64,000 bases of DNA from Diphasiastrum complanatum (lineage: Eukaryota > Streptophyta > Lycopodiopsida > Lycopodiales > Lycopodiaceae). The stretch covers positions 65,809,852-65,873,851 of the forward strand of contig CM055099.1 in NCBI GenBank assembly GCA_029204225.1. Reading direction: 5' to 3'. Numbering within the stretch: the stretch's first letter is position 1; each line of letters begins with the position of its first letter. The notes under the pieces were generated by a model that saw only the letters and a program-made list of their open reading frames with translations, made no database searches and was not told the origin of the DNA. Below are positions 36,890 to 51,939 of the stretch, piece after piece. The translations under genes and the position numbers were made by a program.

Positions 36890-39811
36890 ATTACAGATCA
36901 AATCGCAATTCGCTGCAACTATGGTCTATAATTATGTGGTTTAGGACACATTTTGGGTTTACTTATTGTGTTTTAGTAACATATAGAGTTCATGGTTATG
37001 AAGCGTTACATACTTGTCATATAGGGAGTTCTACAATTTTGACTACATATGTTATATGATGCATATCTGCACAGATCATGCACCTTAGCTAGCTCCTCTA
37101 CAAAGGACCCTTAAGAAAATAAAAAGCAAAACATTTTTTGTAAATCGAGTTTGTGTTGCTTTCATTTGGTGTTTAAATTTAAGAGGAAGAAATAATTTCC
37201 TTTCAATGAAAGAATTGTGCAATTTATGTAATCTCAAATTTGCTATTTGTTCACAGATTTATTGAGATCTTTCCTTATTTTGTAGCTATAGTACTTGAGG
37301 TCTTCTTAAATGTGGCTCATTATCTTTTGATTAGAGCCACAGGAGCGACGATATTTGTTAAAGGAGTTTCCTGAGTTGAATAATCAAGTCAAATCATTGA
37401 AGGTTCTAGAAGTTGGATGCGGAAATGGAAGCACTATTATTCCTATATTGAAGTAAGTAGACAACATTGCTTTATTCTCTTCTACTACTCCAAATGTATT
37501 GAAGCTTAAATATGAGTTTTCAATACACATCATGCTTGTCTTGATTAAAATTGTGTAGAGGAATTTTTTATGCATGTCTACAAAATGTTTGCGAGGTATG
37601 TTTAAGATCATGTGGATGCATACAATTATTTGTCTCTTGCTTATCGTTGGAAAAGTATTATAATCATGTTCTTGTTACTTTTGTTTGATATACAAGAGTT
37701 TTGACATGAAAAGAAAGCAGAAAAATATTCTAAATATCTAGGTTGTTACTTTTCAAGATGTTTTGTCCTAGTTTGTGCAAATAAGGACATCGAGAACTTT
37801 TTGATTTAAGCTTGAGAATGGTTACCTTTGTTGTTGATGTGTAGTGCATGTCATTTGATATTTTTGACATAAAGTATACTTTGTTTATCTAAAGTGTTGT
37901 TTTTCATCAGGATTATTCTTTATTTGATGCATTTTCCCCACAAAATTGATGGTAGCCATAATCTAAATGTGTTGACGCCCTTGCAACATTTCAAAAAGGA
38001 AACCCTACGACAATTTGAGGGTAGCTAGAGCAAGATATCATGAGTTGGAAGATTAGGGCTGAATTTGTCAATCTATGTTAAGAGTTAAATGCCTACTTTA
38101 AGTTGCAAGAAGATTTTGGATTTTCATCTACACAAGCAAGTTTTAGCAATTTTGGACTTCAAAAATGGGTCTCTGACAGACTTTCAATCTCAACGCATAC
38201 CTTTGTAATTTTGGAGAAAGGAAAGTATGAACTTGATAGACGTGTGCTTCATTGCACAATTAGTGAACGTCAATTGAAGCAAACTCTTGTGATTGCTCTG
38301 GATATGCATGCTATACCATCTGAACTCCACCTATAGCATCTAGAGCAATAGCAAGAATGGATGAATACTGATGAAATGATGTATCAAAACATATCTAATT
38401 CCAAGCTATGAAACCAGCAGGAGAAGCTGGATAACTCTTAGCCTCATTGACACATGTAACCTTTATTTGAATATAATGTATACCATCAAGAACCCGGTTG
38501 CAACTGGAATCTCTATGGCATCAAGGTTTGATACAACCTCTATTAGAGCTGAAACATTAGTCATGGGAAGATCATGTATTTGAAAGTTTGTTGCAACAAA
38601 ATGATCTACAAGAATTTCATTTCCAGTATCATGGAAGTCCAAAGCATTAGGAGAAAACACTGAAATAGGAATAGTAAAAGGACAAAACAGCTGACTGTAA
38701 CAAGTGTGGAGAACAATTAGTTACGTATAAAATGGTAAGCCTAGTAGCAAGGGGTGCGCCAAGGTCGGCAAGCCTAAGATCATGAGTGAAAGAAGAATGA
38801 GTTGATTACATAGTGAAAAAGAGATATACAAAACAAGACTAGAGAATGCATATGGAGGTATACAAAACAAGACTAGAGAATGCATATGAAGAAGAAAAAA
38901 TGAACAAAGGACATAAACATAATACAAAAGAGGCATAGTCAAAGAAACACGAGTACGTAAGCCATCCCCAAGTTCAAAAGTCTTGTCTCTTCAGCAATGA
39001 TGAATATGATGATTCCAAGAATAGAAACAAAAGGAATTTGAATCTCAATAATCCACAAAGAAGCTGCTAGTAGGGGATCAGAAATCTCAATAGAAGAGCC
39101 ATAAAAAATCTATGGGTAGCACCTTTGCAAGATGGATTAGTTGCTGAAAAATCAATGAAGGTGGTGGAATTTTATATCTTTAAACCGAGTTTGTAGTGGA
39201 TTGCAATGCTGCAAAACCGATCCGGGACAAGAAACGTTGTCCCGGATTGCAAAAAAATTTGCAATTTTTTTTTCTCATTGGGCAAGGATCCACCACTAGT
39301 TGCAATCCAAATGAATAGCAGAAATACTAAAGTAGATACAATCGAAATGAATAGCCAATGAATGTATTTGCAAATCCATATCTGCAAAAACGATTCGCTT
39401 CACTATTTGATATTTATTTGCAAATCTAGATTGATTTCGAAAACGTTTGCAAACGATTTGCAAAAACGATTAAGAACGTAAGAAGGCAAGACAAGAAGCT
39501 GTATCAATTGGCAAACGGCTTATCTATCGTGATGGTATTATCAGACTGGTAGATCGGAAGCCTATAGTTAATGAGAAGAATTTTGAGATAGAGAAATGAA
39601 GAGATGTCCAGTTGAACATGTAAATGGTCTACGCACCATATAATCCTGGCTATACGACTCTCTTCCTAGTTAGTTTTGTTTGTTTTCCTGCTTTGACGGC
39701 ACTGATCCGTCTTGTGTCCAACTTAGCTGATGTACTTGTTCGTCTTATACACCTTTTGGCATGGAAAGACGTTAATAAAACTTTCTTTCTTTCTCTCGGT
39801 CTCTCTCTCTC

Positions 39812-39854
<43 letters not shown>

Positions 39855-42800
39855 CGATGGTGCCCCAGCGCACTGCTGCTGCTCGCTTTGCTGCAGCGAT
39901 GGCGCCCTAGCATGCTGCTACTGCTTGTGCATGTCCATCATTTGATGCAGCTCTGCTACTATCACCTGGGGATCCATCAATTCTCCTCCATGCCAAGAAA
40001 GAAAGTGGTTAACATCCCCTCCTCTTCTCCCATGCCATGCACTGATGGTGCATTGCAGCAGCAGTTTGTAGTCGAGACATCGCAACAGCAGCTAGCTGCT
40101 ATAGCAGCGGAGCTGCAACAGTCAATCTCTTGTGGAGAGAGCACTAGCTCCCCCCCTTCGCCTATCTCCATAACTCAACCTATTTTCGCTCTTCATATTT
40201 CTCCATCTGATCAGATTCTGGAGAATAGTCCTATTGCTCTTCCAATCACCCCTTATCCAGGTGATTTGACATCTCCAGCACTCTTCAACCTGATCACTCT
40301 GTCCATGAAGATAACAAAAGGATTTTCCAATTCCTTGCTTCTCACCGGAAGACAAACAAGAAAGTTTCTACCACATAACCAAGCTACTATGACTTGGATA
40401 GAAACCAAATCGATACAACGTAGAATGACAACCACACAGCTTGTCACACCTGTCACTTGTAACAATTAACTTATCATTTGCCACCATGATAAGAAACTGT
40501 GAATCAATGAAGCATGCTCTTGAATATTGATTTACCTATATAGACTCATTCTATACGTATCATTCAACTCCCTCTTAGAGTCTGCGCCCTTTTTCAATTC
40601 CAAGCTCGACAAAACCTTGTCCAATCTTAGAACTTCTAAAGTTGACCTTCCTTAAATATGTTGGTTTTCAAGTCCTTAAGTGTATACATATCTTTTTATT
40701 ATGTCTCTATGATGATGTGGCATTCATGTCCCCATTCCCACTTTCTGTTGGACAAATTGTTATTTTATTCCTCGTTTCCTGGCTACTATACTTGGTTTGC
40801 TTGTCTTCCTTATTGTATGGATGATGATGTGGTAGAGAAGCTATTAGAAGAGTGGTTTATTTTGTGACTCTCTGCATCTGTTATGATCTTGTTTGTTAAT
40901 CTTTTTTCAATTTGCGATGTCATGATGATTGATCATCGATTGCTTCCAAGTTCTGCATATGTGATTGTTAGCAGGATTTACGTCTCAAAATGTAATAAAA
41001 CCTACATATTGATGAGTGGAGGTAGGGATAGGCCTCAGTGCAAAGACCGATTAGATGGGTCCTGATGATTGAAAATGCAAAAAATGTGGTAAAACCTATA
41101 TTGGGGCCTCAGAAACCCATCCCAACCAGAATGGGTCAGAAAATACAGGTCTAGAACGTGTTTAAAAAAACTGAAGTACTGTGTTGAAAAAAATTCACTC
41201 TCAAGTCTGTAAAGCTAGAATCTATTGCTTTCATGGATGTTTGATAAGCCCTTTCCAATACACAAGTTTTTGTCTTGGCTATATGCTACTAGTCATATGA
41301 ATCAATATTAGTAAAAGGTCCTTTAAAAGAGTGATTGTTCTGAAATAAATATAGCTCAAGATGTTTGGAGGAGAACTAGGCTGAACAGAATATGTATTCC
41401 TTGATGACATTTTGGGGATCTGATTATGCGAACATATAATGATGAACATTAGAGGCTAGTGTAAGTGGATGCAAACGTAGATAAAATGCTGATTCAGATG
41501 CTTATGATGGATTAACTGCTGCTAACAAGTCCTTAATCATAGTTATAACATCAACAAAATCTCTGTGACATGGAGATATTATGAGGCCTTTGAGGACATG
41601 ATTATTGATTTATCTTAATAGTGTGCTTGAGTTGGGCTCGCCCACCATATTAGTAGAAGGGCCTGAAAGAGAACGATTGTTCTGAAATTTAAATATAGCT
41701 CTCAAGATATTTGTAGGCGAACTGGGCTCAACAGCATTCATATTTCATAGTAAAGTGTGGGGATCTGATTATGTGAGCATATAATGAATCAGACCAGCCT
41801 ACGGTTATCTGATAACACCACACACCATTGGCCATCAGACTCCTGTGCAGCTTCTTCTGGATTTTAGTAGTAAACAATAGAGTCCATTGTAAGTGGATGG
41901 AAACAATGATAAGTAGCTGAATCAGATGCTTGTGATTAACTACTATTAGCTAAATGCTAACAAGGCCCTAATGGCAAGTCGTAACATAAACAGAATCTTA
42001 GTTAACTATGAGGCCTTTGAAGACATGATCATTAAATTTGTCTTTACCTTTTTCCATTTTATCATATCTGAAAAGCTCAGCTTTTTTGAAATGTAACTTG
42101 CACAAAGGCATCTTATCTGATTCAGTTCCAAATTTTTGTTGTGTGTTTATCTTGGCGTCTTCTTAAGTGTCTAAGCTTTTTCTCTTTTTTTTTTTTCTTT
42201 TTTATGTTAATTGGTTGAGTTTGGCACTTTGCATCGTTTTGTCATATGTACTTTCCAGGTTCGTTTTTTATGGGTTGATTGTCTGGTTTCAGAGCAAATA
42301 AAGCTGCTATAGTATATGCGTGTGACCTTAGTGATGATGCACTGAAGGCCGCATTGGAGCGAATTGATGATGCTGGGATTTGCACTTCAGGAAATGCACA
42401 ACTGAGGGTGTTTCGCTGTGATCTTTCAATTCAAGAACTTCCAAGCTGGCTATGCTGTGCATCTTGCCGGACACCTTTTGTTCCATTTCCTTGTCAGGAG
42501 GAGGCTTCTTTTGCTGTGGCGACTCACAAGGACAACCTTCCTCAGATTATTTGCGACAACCTCGGAAAAGAATCTGACGTTCTACAAGACTTCCCCCAGA
42601 ATCCTGTTGGATCTTGGAACGTGGATTCAACAGAAAATCCTTTGTCCTTTAGGAACTCAAATAGTTCTACTCACAATGTAGCTGTGCCTGCAGAGGATTC
42701 AAAAGGATACAGCAAGGAAACAACCTTTGAGGAAGATTTAGCGGTTGGGTGCTTGTCGCTTTCGGGTGAGCCTGCAACAATTGCTTGCTGTGCCGGGGGA

Positions 42801-45800
42801 GTGGACATAGTCACAATGGTAAGTTAAACCATGTGATTTTTATATTCCATCCAATATGTGCAGCAGTCTGTCCGTTTTGAAGAAATGCATACCATGCATT
42901 GCCATTCTGCAAAGAGTTTAATATCAAGTTGACTGTTGATTTATCATGGTCCTACGATCATGACAAGTGCTGACACATATCCTGTTTGCAAATGTACTTG
43001 ATGCATATGCTACAGCAATCTAGTCTTACTCCCTCTATCAACAGAAAGAGACTTGTTCAGGATGCACTAAATATCATAGAAGTGATGACCTGTTTTCTTT
43101 TCTAAAGTAGGTTTTATTTAAGACCTGAACTGAGACCACATTCCTTTTATCTGGAAATTTTGTGTTGATTATATCTTGGTATAAGTCAATAACATACATT
43201 GCATATAGCAGTTGACAGAAGCAATGGATTATACAATCCTGATAACATTGTGGTATCTTGTGCAAATCCATTATCTGAGAGGAATCAGGATGCAGTGTAA
43301 CCCTAGCTAGGATCATGTAATTTCTGTGATTATTTGGCTCAAAACTTGACCAGTTGAAGTCTTTTAAGACCATTTTTTCAGAATGGAATTCTTTCAAATA
43401 AGAAAATTTGTTCATTATCTGGTCTAGTAACTAGCATCTTCATTAGCCTTTCTGAGAATGGAGCTTAGGGGAGCTAAGAGTATTAGAAATGGTGGGAATT
43501 TTGGTGGGACAAGAACTGATATATTTGCAAGGGATTCCTCTTTAGGAAAAGAGCAACATAGCATTGGTCAGGAAATGTAGTATTGAGATGTTAATCATTG
43601 AAATGTCAGCCACGAAGTCAAGACTCTAAAATCTGGAATTGAACCACTCTGCCGCCTATTTTAACAGGGATGGGTCCGTCGGTGTGCTACTGGTTAGTCT
43701 GATGGCCTAGTCACCTGGTGGGTCACTATGTGTGGCTACATTCACCACATCATCATTAACGGAATAAGAACAACAAAATATTGCAAGAACCCCAGTTAAT
43801 AAAGACTCCCTAGAGATGTGCATGAAGCACTTCTACATACAAATACAAGAATGGAAGGCCTTTATTTAGTAGTGTGGATGTGTTTGAATGGAATCTCAAA
43901 ATGTAGAGAACCATATAACTTTAAATAATATGTCGCGGTAAATATTTTAAAGCTTCATCTTGAAGAACCTTTTCATGACCGGTGAGACTAATCTTGCTTT
44001 GTTGTTTTTTCCAGCTCTTTGATTGTATTGCTTAACTGGTCGTAGTTTAAAGTGCAAAGCATAATCCCCTCTTCCTCTTGTTGTCTATACACTGCAGATA
44101 TTCACATTATCTGCTGTTCCGTCAGCAAAAATGTTGAATGTACTGAGGGAAAGCTTTGCCGTGTTGCGGTCTGGTGGTTCTTTGCTATTCAGAGATTATG
44201 GTATGCCTGCGTCTGTATATCTAAATAATTTTAGATTCTAAAAAGCTAATGTGTAATTATTTTGCAGTTTTTGTTATAGTCCCTTATAATCATAGGTCGT
44301 GAGTTAACATTTCTTTTGCCCACACTAGCTTATATCACAGAAGATGTATGGCAACCCGTACAATCACTTCCCTTTGTTAGGAATTAATGTTTATTTGCTA
44401 CCCCTTAATGATAGTTTGGCCATGCCTGCGAGCTATTATAGGGGTCATTACTATTTATAATAAATTTGTTTTTTTTATTGCTTATGCATGTGGGTGGGCT
44501 CACTACTAATAGATTAGGATCTATTTAGTACTTAGAAGTTTATTTTTGGTCTTTACCAAATATAGGTAGTATTATTAGCAATTAGCTTTTGCTATTTTGC
44601 TATTTGCTTTAGGCTCTTAGCTTGTCTCACTCATTTGCTTTAGGCTCTTAGCTTGTCTCACTCATTAGAGAAACTATTTAAGTAGGCTGGTGCCCCACCA
44701 CAATTAATTCCAATATGCTAGAGCATTGCTCAATTCTCCTATGATCTGAATTCTCTCTATGCTTGGTTTTATGTGAGTGCTAGTAGGACTAGTAACTTCA
44801 TCTAGAATTTGTATCACAAATTCTGACATGGTATCAGAGCAGGCTATCTGGTAAGAGAGAGAGATTGTTTGCAGGGTTGCAAGAAGATTAATTGGAGGAG
44901 ACAAAGCTGCATGCGGAGTTGATGTTGTTGGGAAGACAACGGATCTGGATCGAAGAAGAAGAAGCAGCAAGATATGGAGGAGAATCAATCAAATCGGTCA
45001 AAAGATTTGATTGATTCGAAAAGGAAATTGCTTTATTTGCTGAAAATTAGGACATTATGCAAATGAATGTTGGCATAACAAGTTCAACAAAAAGCAGGAC
45101 GGGAATTTTGCTGAAGAAGAAGAAACATCTAATGCAAAATTGAGTGCTTTGGATCTTGAAGACCATGAGTTGTTTTCGGCATCGACATCTTCTGGTGGTG
45201 GCTTCTCGAAGGAAGAAGACTATTGGTTTATTGAGACACCTAGGCAAGATTGGCTATCTAATTTTCAAAAATTAGATGATGGGTCAAATGTGAAGTTGGC
45301 AGACAACTACACATATGATATAAAGGGAGTTGGAAAAGTACAAGTACAACTACCTTCAGGGAAGATTGGAAACATAAAGGATGTGCTTTATGTACCAGGA
45401 ATCAAGAAAAACTTACTCTCAGTATCAGCTATTGAAAAGCAACACATGGTGGTGCAGTTTGATGAACATCGGTGTCTTATCAAGAGGAAAAATAATGAAA
45501 TAGTAGCTGAGGGCATACTTGCAGGGTGGTTGTAGAAACTTCAAGCTCAGGTGGGGGATCATCATGCAAGTGTCACGAATATTGGATCATTGAGTAAGTT
45601 ATGGCACGAGAGGTTTGGACATCTGAATTACAAAAGTCTACAAGTCTTGAGGAAATTTAACATGGTTACAGGTTTACCTTAAGTTGTTTCTTATCACAAG
45701 GTTTGTGAAGGCTGTGTCTTAGGCAAGCATCATATGAAGAAATTTTTGCCTGGTGCATTCAGGGCAAAAAATGTTTTAGAACTTGTTCATACAGATTTGT

Positions 45801-48800
45801 CATATGAGGACTCAATCTTATGGGGGAGCAAGTTACTTTATGGTGTTTGTGGATGGTTATTCTAGGAAGACATGGATTTATCTTCTGAAGAATAAGGGTG
45901 AAGCATTCAAACATTTCACATGGTTTAAGACACAGGTGGAGAAAGAAACAGATAGACAAATTAAGATACTTCGCCCGGACAAAGGGGGAGAGTATCTTTC
46001 TACGGAATTTCAGGTGTTTTGCAAGGATCGTGGTATAAAGAGACAATTTGCAAACACGGACACGCCTCAACAAAATGGAGTTGCGGAAAGAAAGAACCGG
46101 TCTATAGTGGAAATTGTGAGGAGTATGCTCAAGAGTAAAAATCTTCCAAATATGTTTTGGGGTGAAGCAGTTAAGGCAGCGGTTTATGTTTTGAATCGAA
46201 GTCCTACAAAGGTTGTAGAGAATTGAACTCCAGAGGAAGCTTACACGGGTTGGAAGCCAGATGTAAGTCATTTGAGAGTGTTTGGGAGTATTGCCTATTC
46301 TTACATACCTAAGGATTCAAGGAGCAAATTGGATTCTAAGGCGACCAAGTGTTTATTTCTTGGTTATGATAGTCAAGAGAAGGGATACATGTTATTTGAC
46401 TTGGAGGGCAGGAAAATCATCATAAGTAGGGATGTAGTCTTTGATGAGGAGGCAACTCATTAAGATACAAAGATATATTTTGATAAGGATCAAGATGGAA
46501 GAATCCCTATATTATATGATGAGTTATTACAAGAACCTGAATCGACACATGTATCGCCTACGCCAATCCAAGAACCTAAAGTGACTTTGGTTGAGATAGG
46601 AAAGAGGAAGGAGAGATCAAGTATATGGGATACTTATTCACCTCCTACTTCACCAGGCAGGAAGCATCCTACATCAGAAGCTAGAAGATTGCCTAGATGT
46701 TACTAAGAAACTATCAAGGATAGTGTCATTATGGAACAGGGAGAGTCCAGTACGCATGGAACTAGGAGATCGGCTAGACTTGAAAAGCAACATGAAGATC
46801 AAGGTCAATAGGGGATTCGACAGGAGGATTGTCATGAAGATGGGGATGTACATTTTGCATATGTGGCCACAGTATTAGAAACCAAGGATCCATTGACTTT
46901 CAAAGAGGCTGTCCATGCCGATGGTATACACTTTTGGGTTCATGCGACTGATTCCTTTTTACCTCTTGATATTTGGAGGAAAGCTATGGATGAGGAGTAC
47001 GACTCAATCATGAAGAACAAGAGTTGGAGACTTGTTCATTTACCTACAGGTAAAAAGTCCATTGGATGCAAGTGGGTCTATAGAACTAAGTACAAATTAG
47101 ATGGTTCTATAGATAAACATAAGGCAAGATTGGTGGCAAAAGGTTATGCTCAACAGGAAGGGATTGACTATGAGGAAACTTTTGCACCAGTTGCTAAGTA
47201 TACTACTATGAGGACTGTTTTATCATTGGCAGCTCAGTTTGGATGGGATATTCAACAAATGGATGTAAAGAGTGCATTCCTGAACGGATTTCTAGAGGAA
47301 GAAGTCTACATGGAGCAGCTTGAGGGATACATAGTAGCAGGACATGAAGACAAGGTTTGCAGGTTGGACAAGGCACTATATGGACTTAAGCAGGCACCCA
47401 GGGCATGGTACACGAGGATTGACACATACTTTGAGGAGCTTGGCTTTCAGAGAAGTAGTTCGGAGCATACACTTTATGTTTTGATCAGAGATGGTCATAT
47501 TGTGATTGTAGTGATGTATGTGGATGACCTTGTTATTATAGGATCTGATCATAGTTTGATTCAGGGGATCAAGAAAGATCTTTCATCAGAGTTTGATATG
47601 AAAGATCTTGGTTCACTACAATATTTTCTTGGGATTGAGGTATGGAGAGTAGCACAGGGGCTATTTATTTCTCAATCTAAGTATGCTCATGAACTTCCTG
47701 AAAAATTCAATATGTCAGAGTGCAAGCCTATTTCTACACCATATGATAGTGGATGTGAGCTTACTAAAGTTGAGGAAGATCAGGGGGTAGATGAGACGTT
47801 ATATAGAAAGCTTGTTGGAAGCTTAATCTATCTAACTACCACTAGACCAGATATTGCTTATGTTGTGAGTATGGTTAGTCAGTATATGGCTAAGCCTAAG
47901 CAGATTCATTGGAAAGCTGCTAAGCGAATACTCAGATATATTCAGGGCACTTTGAGATTTGGTATTCTCTATGGTAGACAAGATGATTTGAAGTTACAAG
48001 ATATGTGGATGCTGATTGGGCTGGAGATGCGAAAGACCGAAGATCTACTACAGGTTATGTTTTTAGTCTTGGTTTTGGTGCTATCTCTTGGAGTTCAAAG
48101 AAGCAGCATACTATTGCTTTATCATCTACAGAGGCAGAATATCGAGCTACACAGTGCATGTACATCCTATCCCATACTACCGCTCCTAGTATGGGATAGG
48201 ATGTACGTGCACTGTGCCTATGCATGGGTCTTTACTATTATGGGTTAGAGGTACCTATATCTAAGACAGCCCCCCAATGGTACAAACTCCCATTAGGGTC
48301 GTAACAGGAAGTAACTAATTGACCTTCTCTTTAGTTCGTCATCTGGTCCTCCCTCGCCACCCACCTCCCCTATTGAATGACTTATATTGTTGGACTAAAT
48401 ACGCCACTACTTTCTACCCTATCCCTATTGAAACTCCCATCATCATTTCCCCTCGTCCATCTACTTTCTCCTCCCTCACTACTGATATGGTTATTACGGC
48501 CATTGAGAAACTGTGCACCCTCCGTGCACGAGATATTGATGACTTAGAGGCCAAAATCTTGATTTACTCTTTTGATATTCTTGCACCCATTTTGGCTGAT
48601 TTATTTAACCAAACAGTTATATTTTGGATTTTCTTTGACTTGGTGTACCAATATCATCCATCCAATCTATTTGAGTGGTGACCCTATGAATCCTGGAAAC
48701 TGCCACACCATTATGATAGGCCATATTGTGGCGAAACTCTATGGCACCATCCTCCAGACAACAGTGAGTAGCGAGGTAGAGATTTGGGGACTACATGCAC

Positions 48801-50332
48801 TAGGTCAAGCAGGATTTAGAGAGCTCAACAGTCTACTAGTGACCATGTTTTCATGTTTATTGAGGATGCTAAGTCTAGGCATGAGAAGGGTGTATTGCTA
48901 CTTTGTTGATTTCCTAAAGGCATTTGACTCTGTCCCAAGACACATACTTATATAGAGCTTTTGAGAGTTTGGTTTCTGTATTGATATAGTGCTGGCAATT
49001 ATGGCACTTTGTGAGTAGGTTTAGGGTTGTTTCATATTAGATGCGGGTTTATCCCAGTTGATGAGGAGTACCGTCGAGGTGAAGCAGGGTTGCTCACTCT
49101 CCCCCACACTCTTTGGATAAGGCATCGATGAGCCTGGGCGTGTTATTGATTAGGAGGGTGGTATCGGCTGTAGGCTTGGTGACATTCTTCTTTCCACTCT
49201 ATTATACACGGATGATGTGGCACTAGTTCAATCTACAACGGAGGGATTGCAGAGACATTTGGATAGACTACACACTTTTGGGGATAGATGGGGCCTGATT
49301 GTACATACCAGGAAGACTCAGATCATGATCTTTAACACTTCTAGGGCCTATATGCAACTATAGAGTTTTACTTTGGACGACCAGCCTTTGGAGAGTGTAT
49401 CCTCTTACACATATTTGGGCACACTTTTCATAGGTCCTATTCTTAGTATGAGATAGTTGTGCCCCGCAGGAATGGTCATGCATCCTCGGTAGGCTTGAGC
49501 GCTTTTCTTTCAGGAGGTATATTCGGGATGCCCTGAGTAAGAGCAAGTTAACATTGCTTTGGGACAATTACGTGTTATCTCACACCAGCCCCCATGGGAG
49601 CGTAGCATTTGCTAGTTATGTACATTAGATGAGGTGGAGTTTGAGGAGCATCTTAGTTTTAGGTGTCCTATATATTATGAGCTCAGAGGGCATTATGCCA
49701 CACTACGCTCTCTTATTTCCAATGTGTCCCAATGTTGTGTTGCTTTGATGATATGAGAGATGTTTCTTCTATGCCAAAGTATATGCCAGCAGGAGCAGTA
49801 TTAGGCTCCCAGCCCCAGATTACCTCTTTTTTTCTCGAGGAGATGCTCTAGAGCAGATATTGAGAGAGACACTATCCGAGTCGGATATCCCGTTCCATCG
49901 TGATCAGAGGCAGCGATTACCATTGTAATCGAGAGTTGTTTAGAGATCTAGGAGGCGATTGCCCCCTCCATTTTCAGCACCATTTGCAATGTCAGGAACA
50001 TCTATTCTTTGTTATTTCAGTAGAGTTCCAGCTCTACCAGGACCTATTATTTGACTTTCACATATGTACAGCTCATTGTACTGACTAGTATATCATTGTA
50101 TCATGGTATCAGTTCAGTTAGCAGAGAGCTCATAGTTTTCTTTAGAGCTCATTTAGAGTTCTTTTAGAGCTCTTTTAGATGATCAGAGACTAGTTTTCAT
50201 TTGATTGAACTATAATCTATTCTAATTTATTTTGAGTTTTTTCTTGGAGACATGTTTGTGCTCCTAGATAGACTATTGCACCTGACATGTACTATATGGT
50301 CTTATATGCTTTTTAGCATTCATGGACAATAA

Positions 50333-50389
<57 letters not shown>

Positions 50390-50560
50390 CGTGTGCGAGC
50401 ACATGGGCACCTCCACGAACTGCGGCCAAAAATTGGCACTTGCCCACATGCACTCAGCGCATCCCGGAACTAGATCTTGAGACAAGCTACACCAAGTTCA
50501 GTTTGTAGGGGTAATAGTAGGCTAAACTCTGGGATCCTGAAGTCAGAAATGATGCGTGTG

Positions 50561-50621
<61 letters not shown>

Positions 50622-50966
50622 CCCCCGTGCTGCCACCCCTATGCAAAAGCTAAGCGGGGGGGGGCTCACGGTCCCCCTCCCTCCCCGATGTTCCATCATT
50701 CTCCTTGTCTGGTGCCCCCTCGGACAGCAGGCTGCGCTACCTGCTGCGTAGATCGCCCAGCAATTTGATGCTCAGGTTGCCAAATTTGATGCTTAGGGTT
50801 CAGTTGATTTATGCCATGTTTCCCGAACTATGTTGCCTCCTCATAGGATTTAAATAGCATTTTTAATAGTTTGGTTTTATGATGACGGCACGGTCTCGTG
50901 TTGGTGAAACATACGGGAGATGTACTTCCCCGTCTTAAATCCCTTTGGCATGGAAAAGACATTAAA

Positions 50967-51026
<60 letters not shown>

Positions 51027-51939
51027 GCGAGCTGAACCTGGGCGGGATCTATCTGAGCGCCTGAGCGGGATCTGTGGGACCTGGGCGGGATCTGCTGCCC
51101 TGAGCACGCTTTGATGTTGATGAATCGCTGCCCTGCTGCTGGCTGATCATGCTGACTGATCGCGCCTGACCGTGGAGTGCTTACTCGCTGAATGGCCAAG
51201 AACAAAAAGACCCCTGTTTCCGCATCTGCAGCAGCTCATGATGCAGCAGGTGGAGCAGTAGTGCAGGTTGCTCAGCAACCTGCTGCCCCTCCTATCCCTG
51301 CTGAGATCTGCACTGCACCTGTCACACCTGTCACAGATCTCTACTCTCTCTCTCCTCAACCTAATGCATTTGCTGCTCTAACAGTCGAAACACTTTCTGT
51401 TCCCGCGGATCCTGTGGTTGCAGTGTGGCGTGGGAAATTCCAGCCTTCTCACATCTTCCTCCGTTTTAAAGGCGAAGATTCTAGACGGACAGTTCTTCAC
51501 CGATGAGGTTGCCTTAGAGGCACCGATCAATACCTAGAAGAAGATCTTACCCCTCTTCAGTGGGAAGAGCGGAAAAAACTTATGTCAGAAGCTAGAGTCA
51601 AAGGTCAGAAAGTTTTATTTCGCGATGGTCGTCCAATTTTTGTTGACATTGTTATTAGCACAGCGTCGCCTCTTGCGTGCGTGCATTTTGGCGCTATTGA
51701 TTGAGTTTTGAGTTTGAATCAGCAAGAGCTTCGAAATGGCCACCTGCATGTGTGCCCACATTATTCTTGGAAAGGAGATATTATTATCCTCTTCCTAGTT
51801 TAGTTTGGTTTTTAGTTTTGTTGTTTGACGGCATTGCTCCGTCTTGGTTCCAATTTATCTGACGTACTTGTCTCGTCTTATACGCCTTGGGCATGGAAAA
51901 GACGTTCATAAAGCTTCTTCTTCTTCTTCTTCTTCTTCT

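Larger units (their letters stand above)
44375..48151 (+). mobile_element. Ty1/copia element (Copia-B), lacking its 3' end
   Basis: One LTR (44375-44828) with primer site TGGTATCAGAGC at 44829, then internal copia coding that stops abruptly in RNase H at a hairpin (48152-48214). No second LTR is found. The gag capsid is almost fully deleted: only about 200 bp separate the primer site from the zinc knuckle. The LTR is clearly related to that of the LARD at 13304. Confidence 0.88.

Noticed and set aside
38103-38336. 77-codon frame in intron 3
   Set aside because: No known motif, no neighbouring coding and no splice-phase fit with the host gene; treated as chance.
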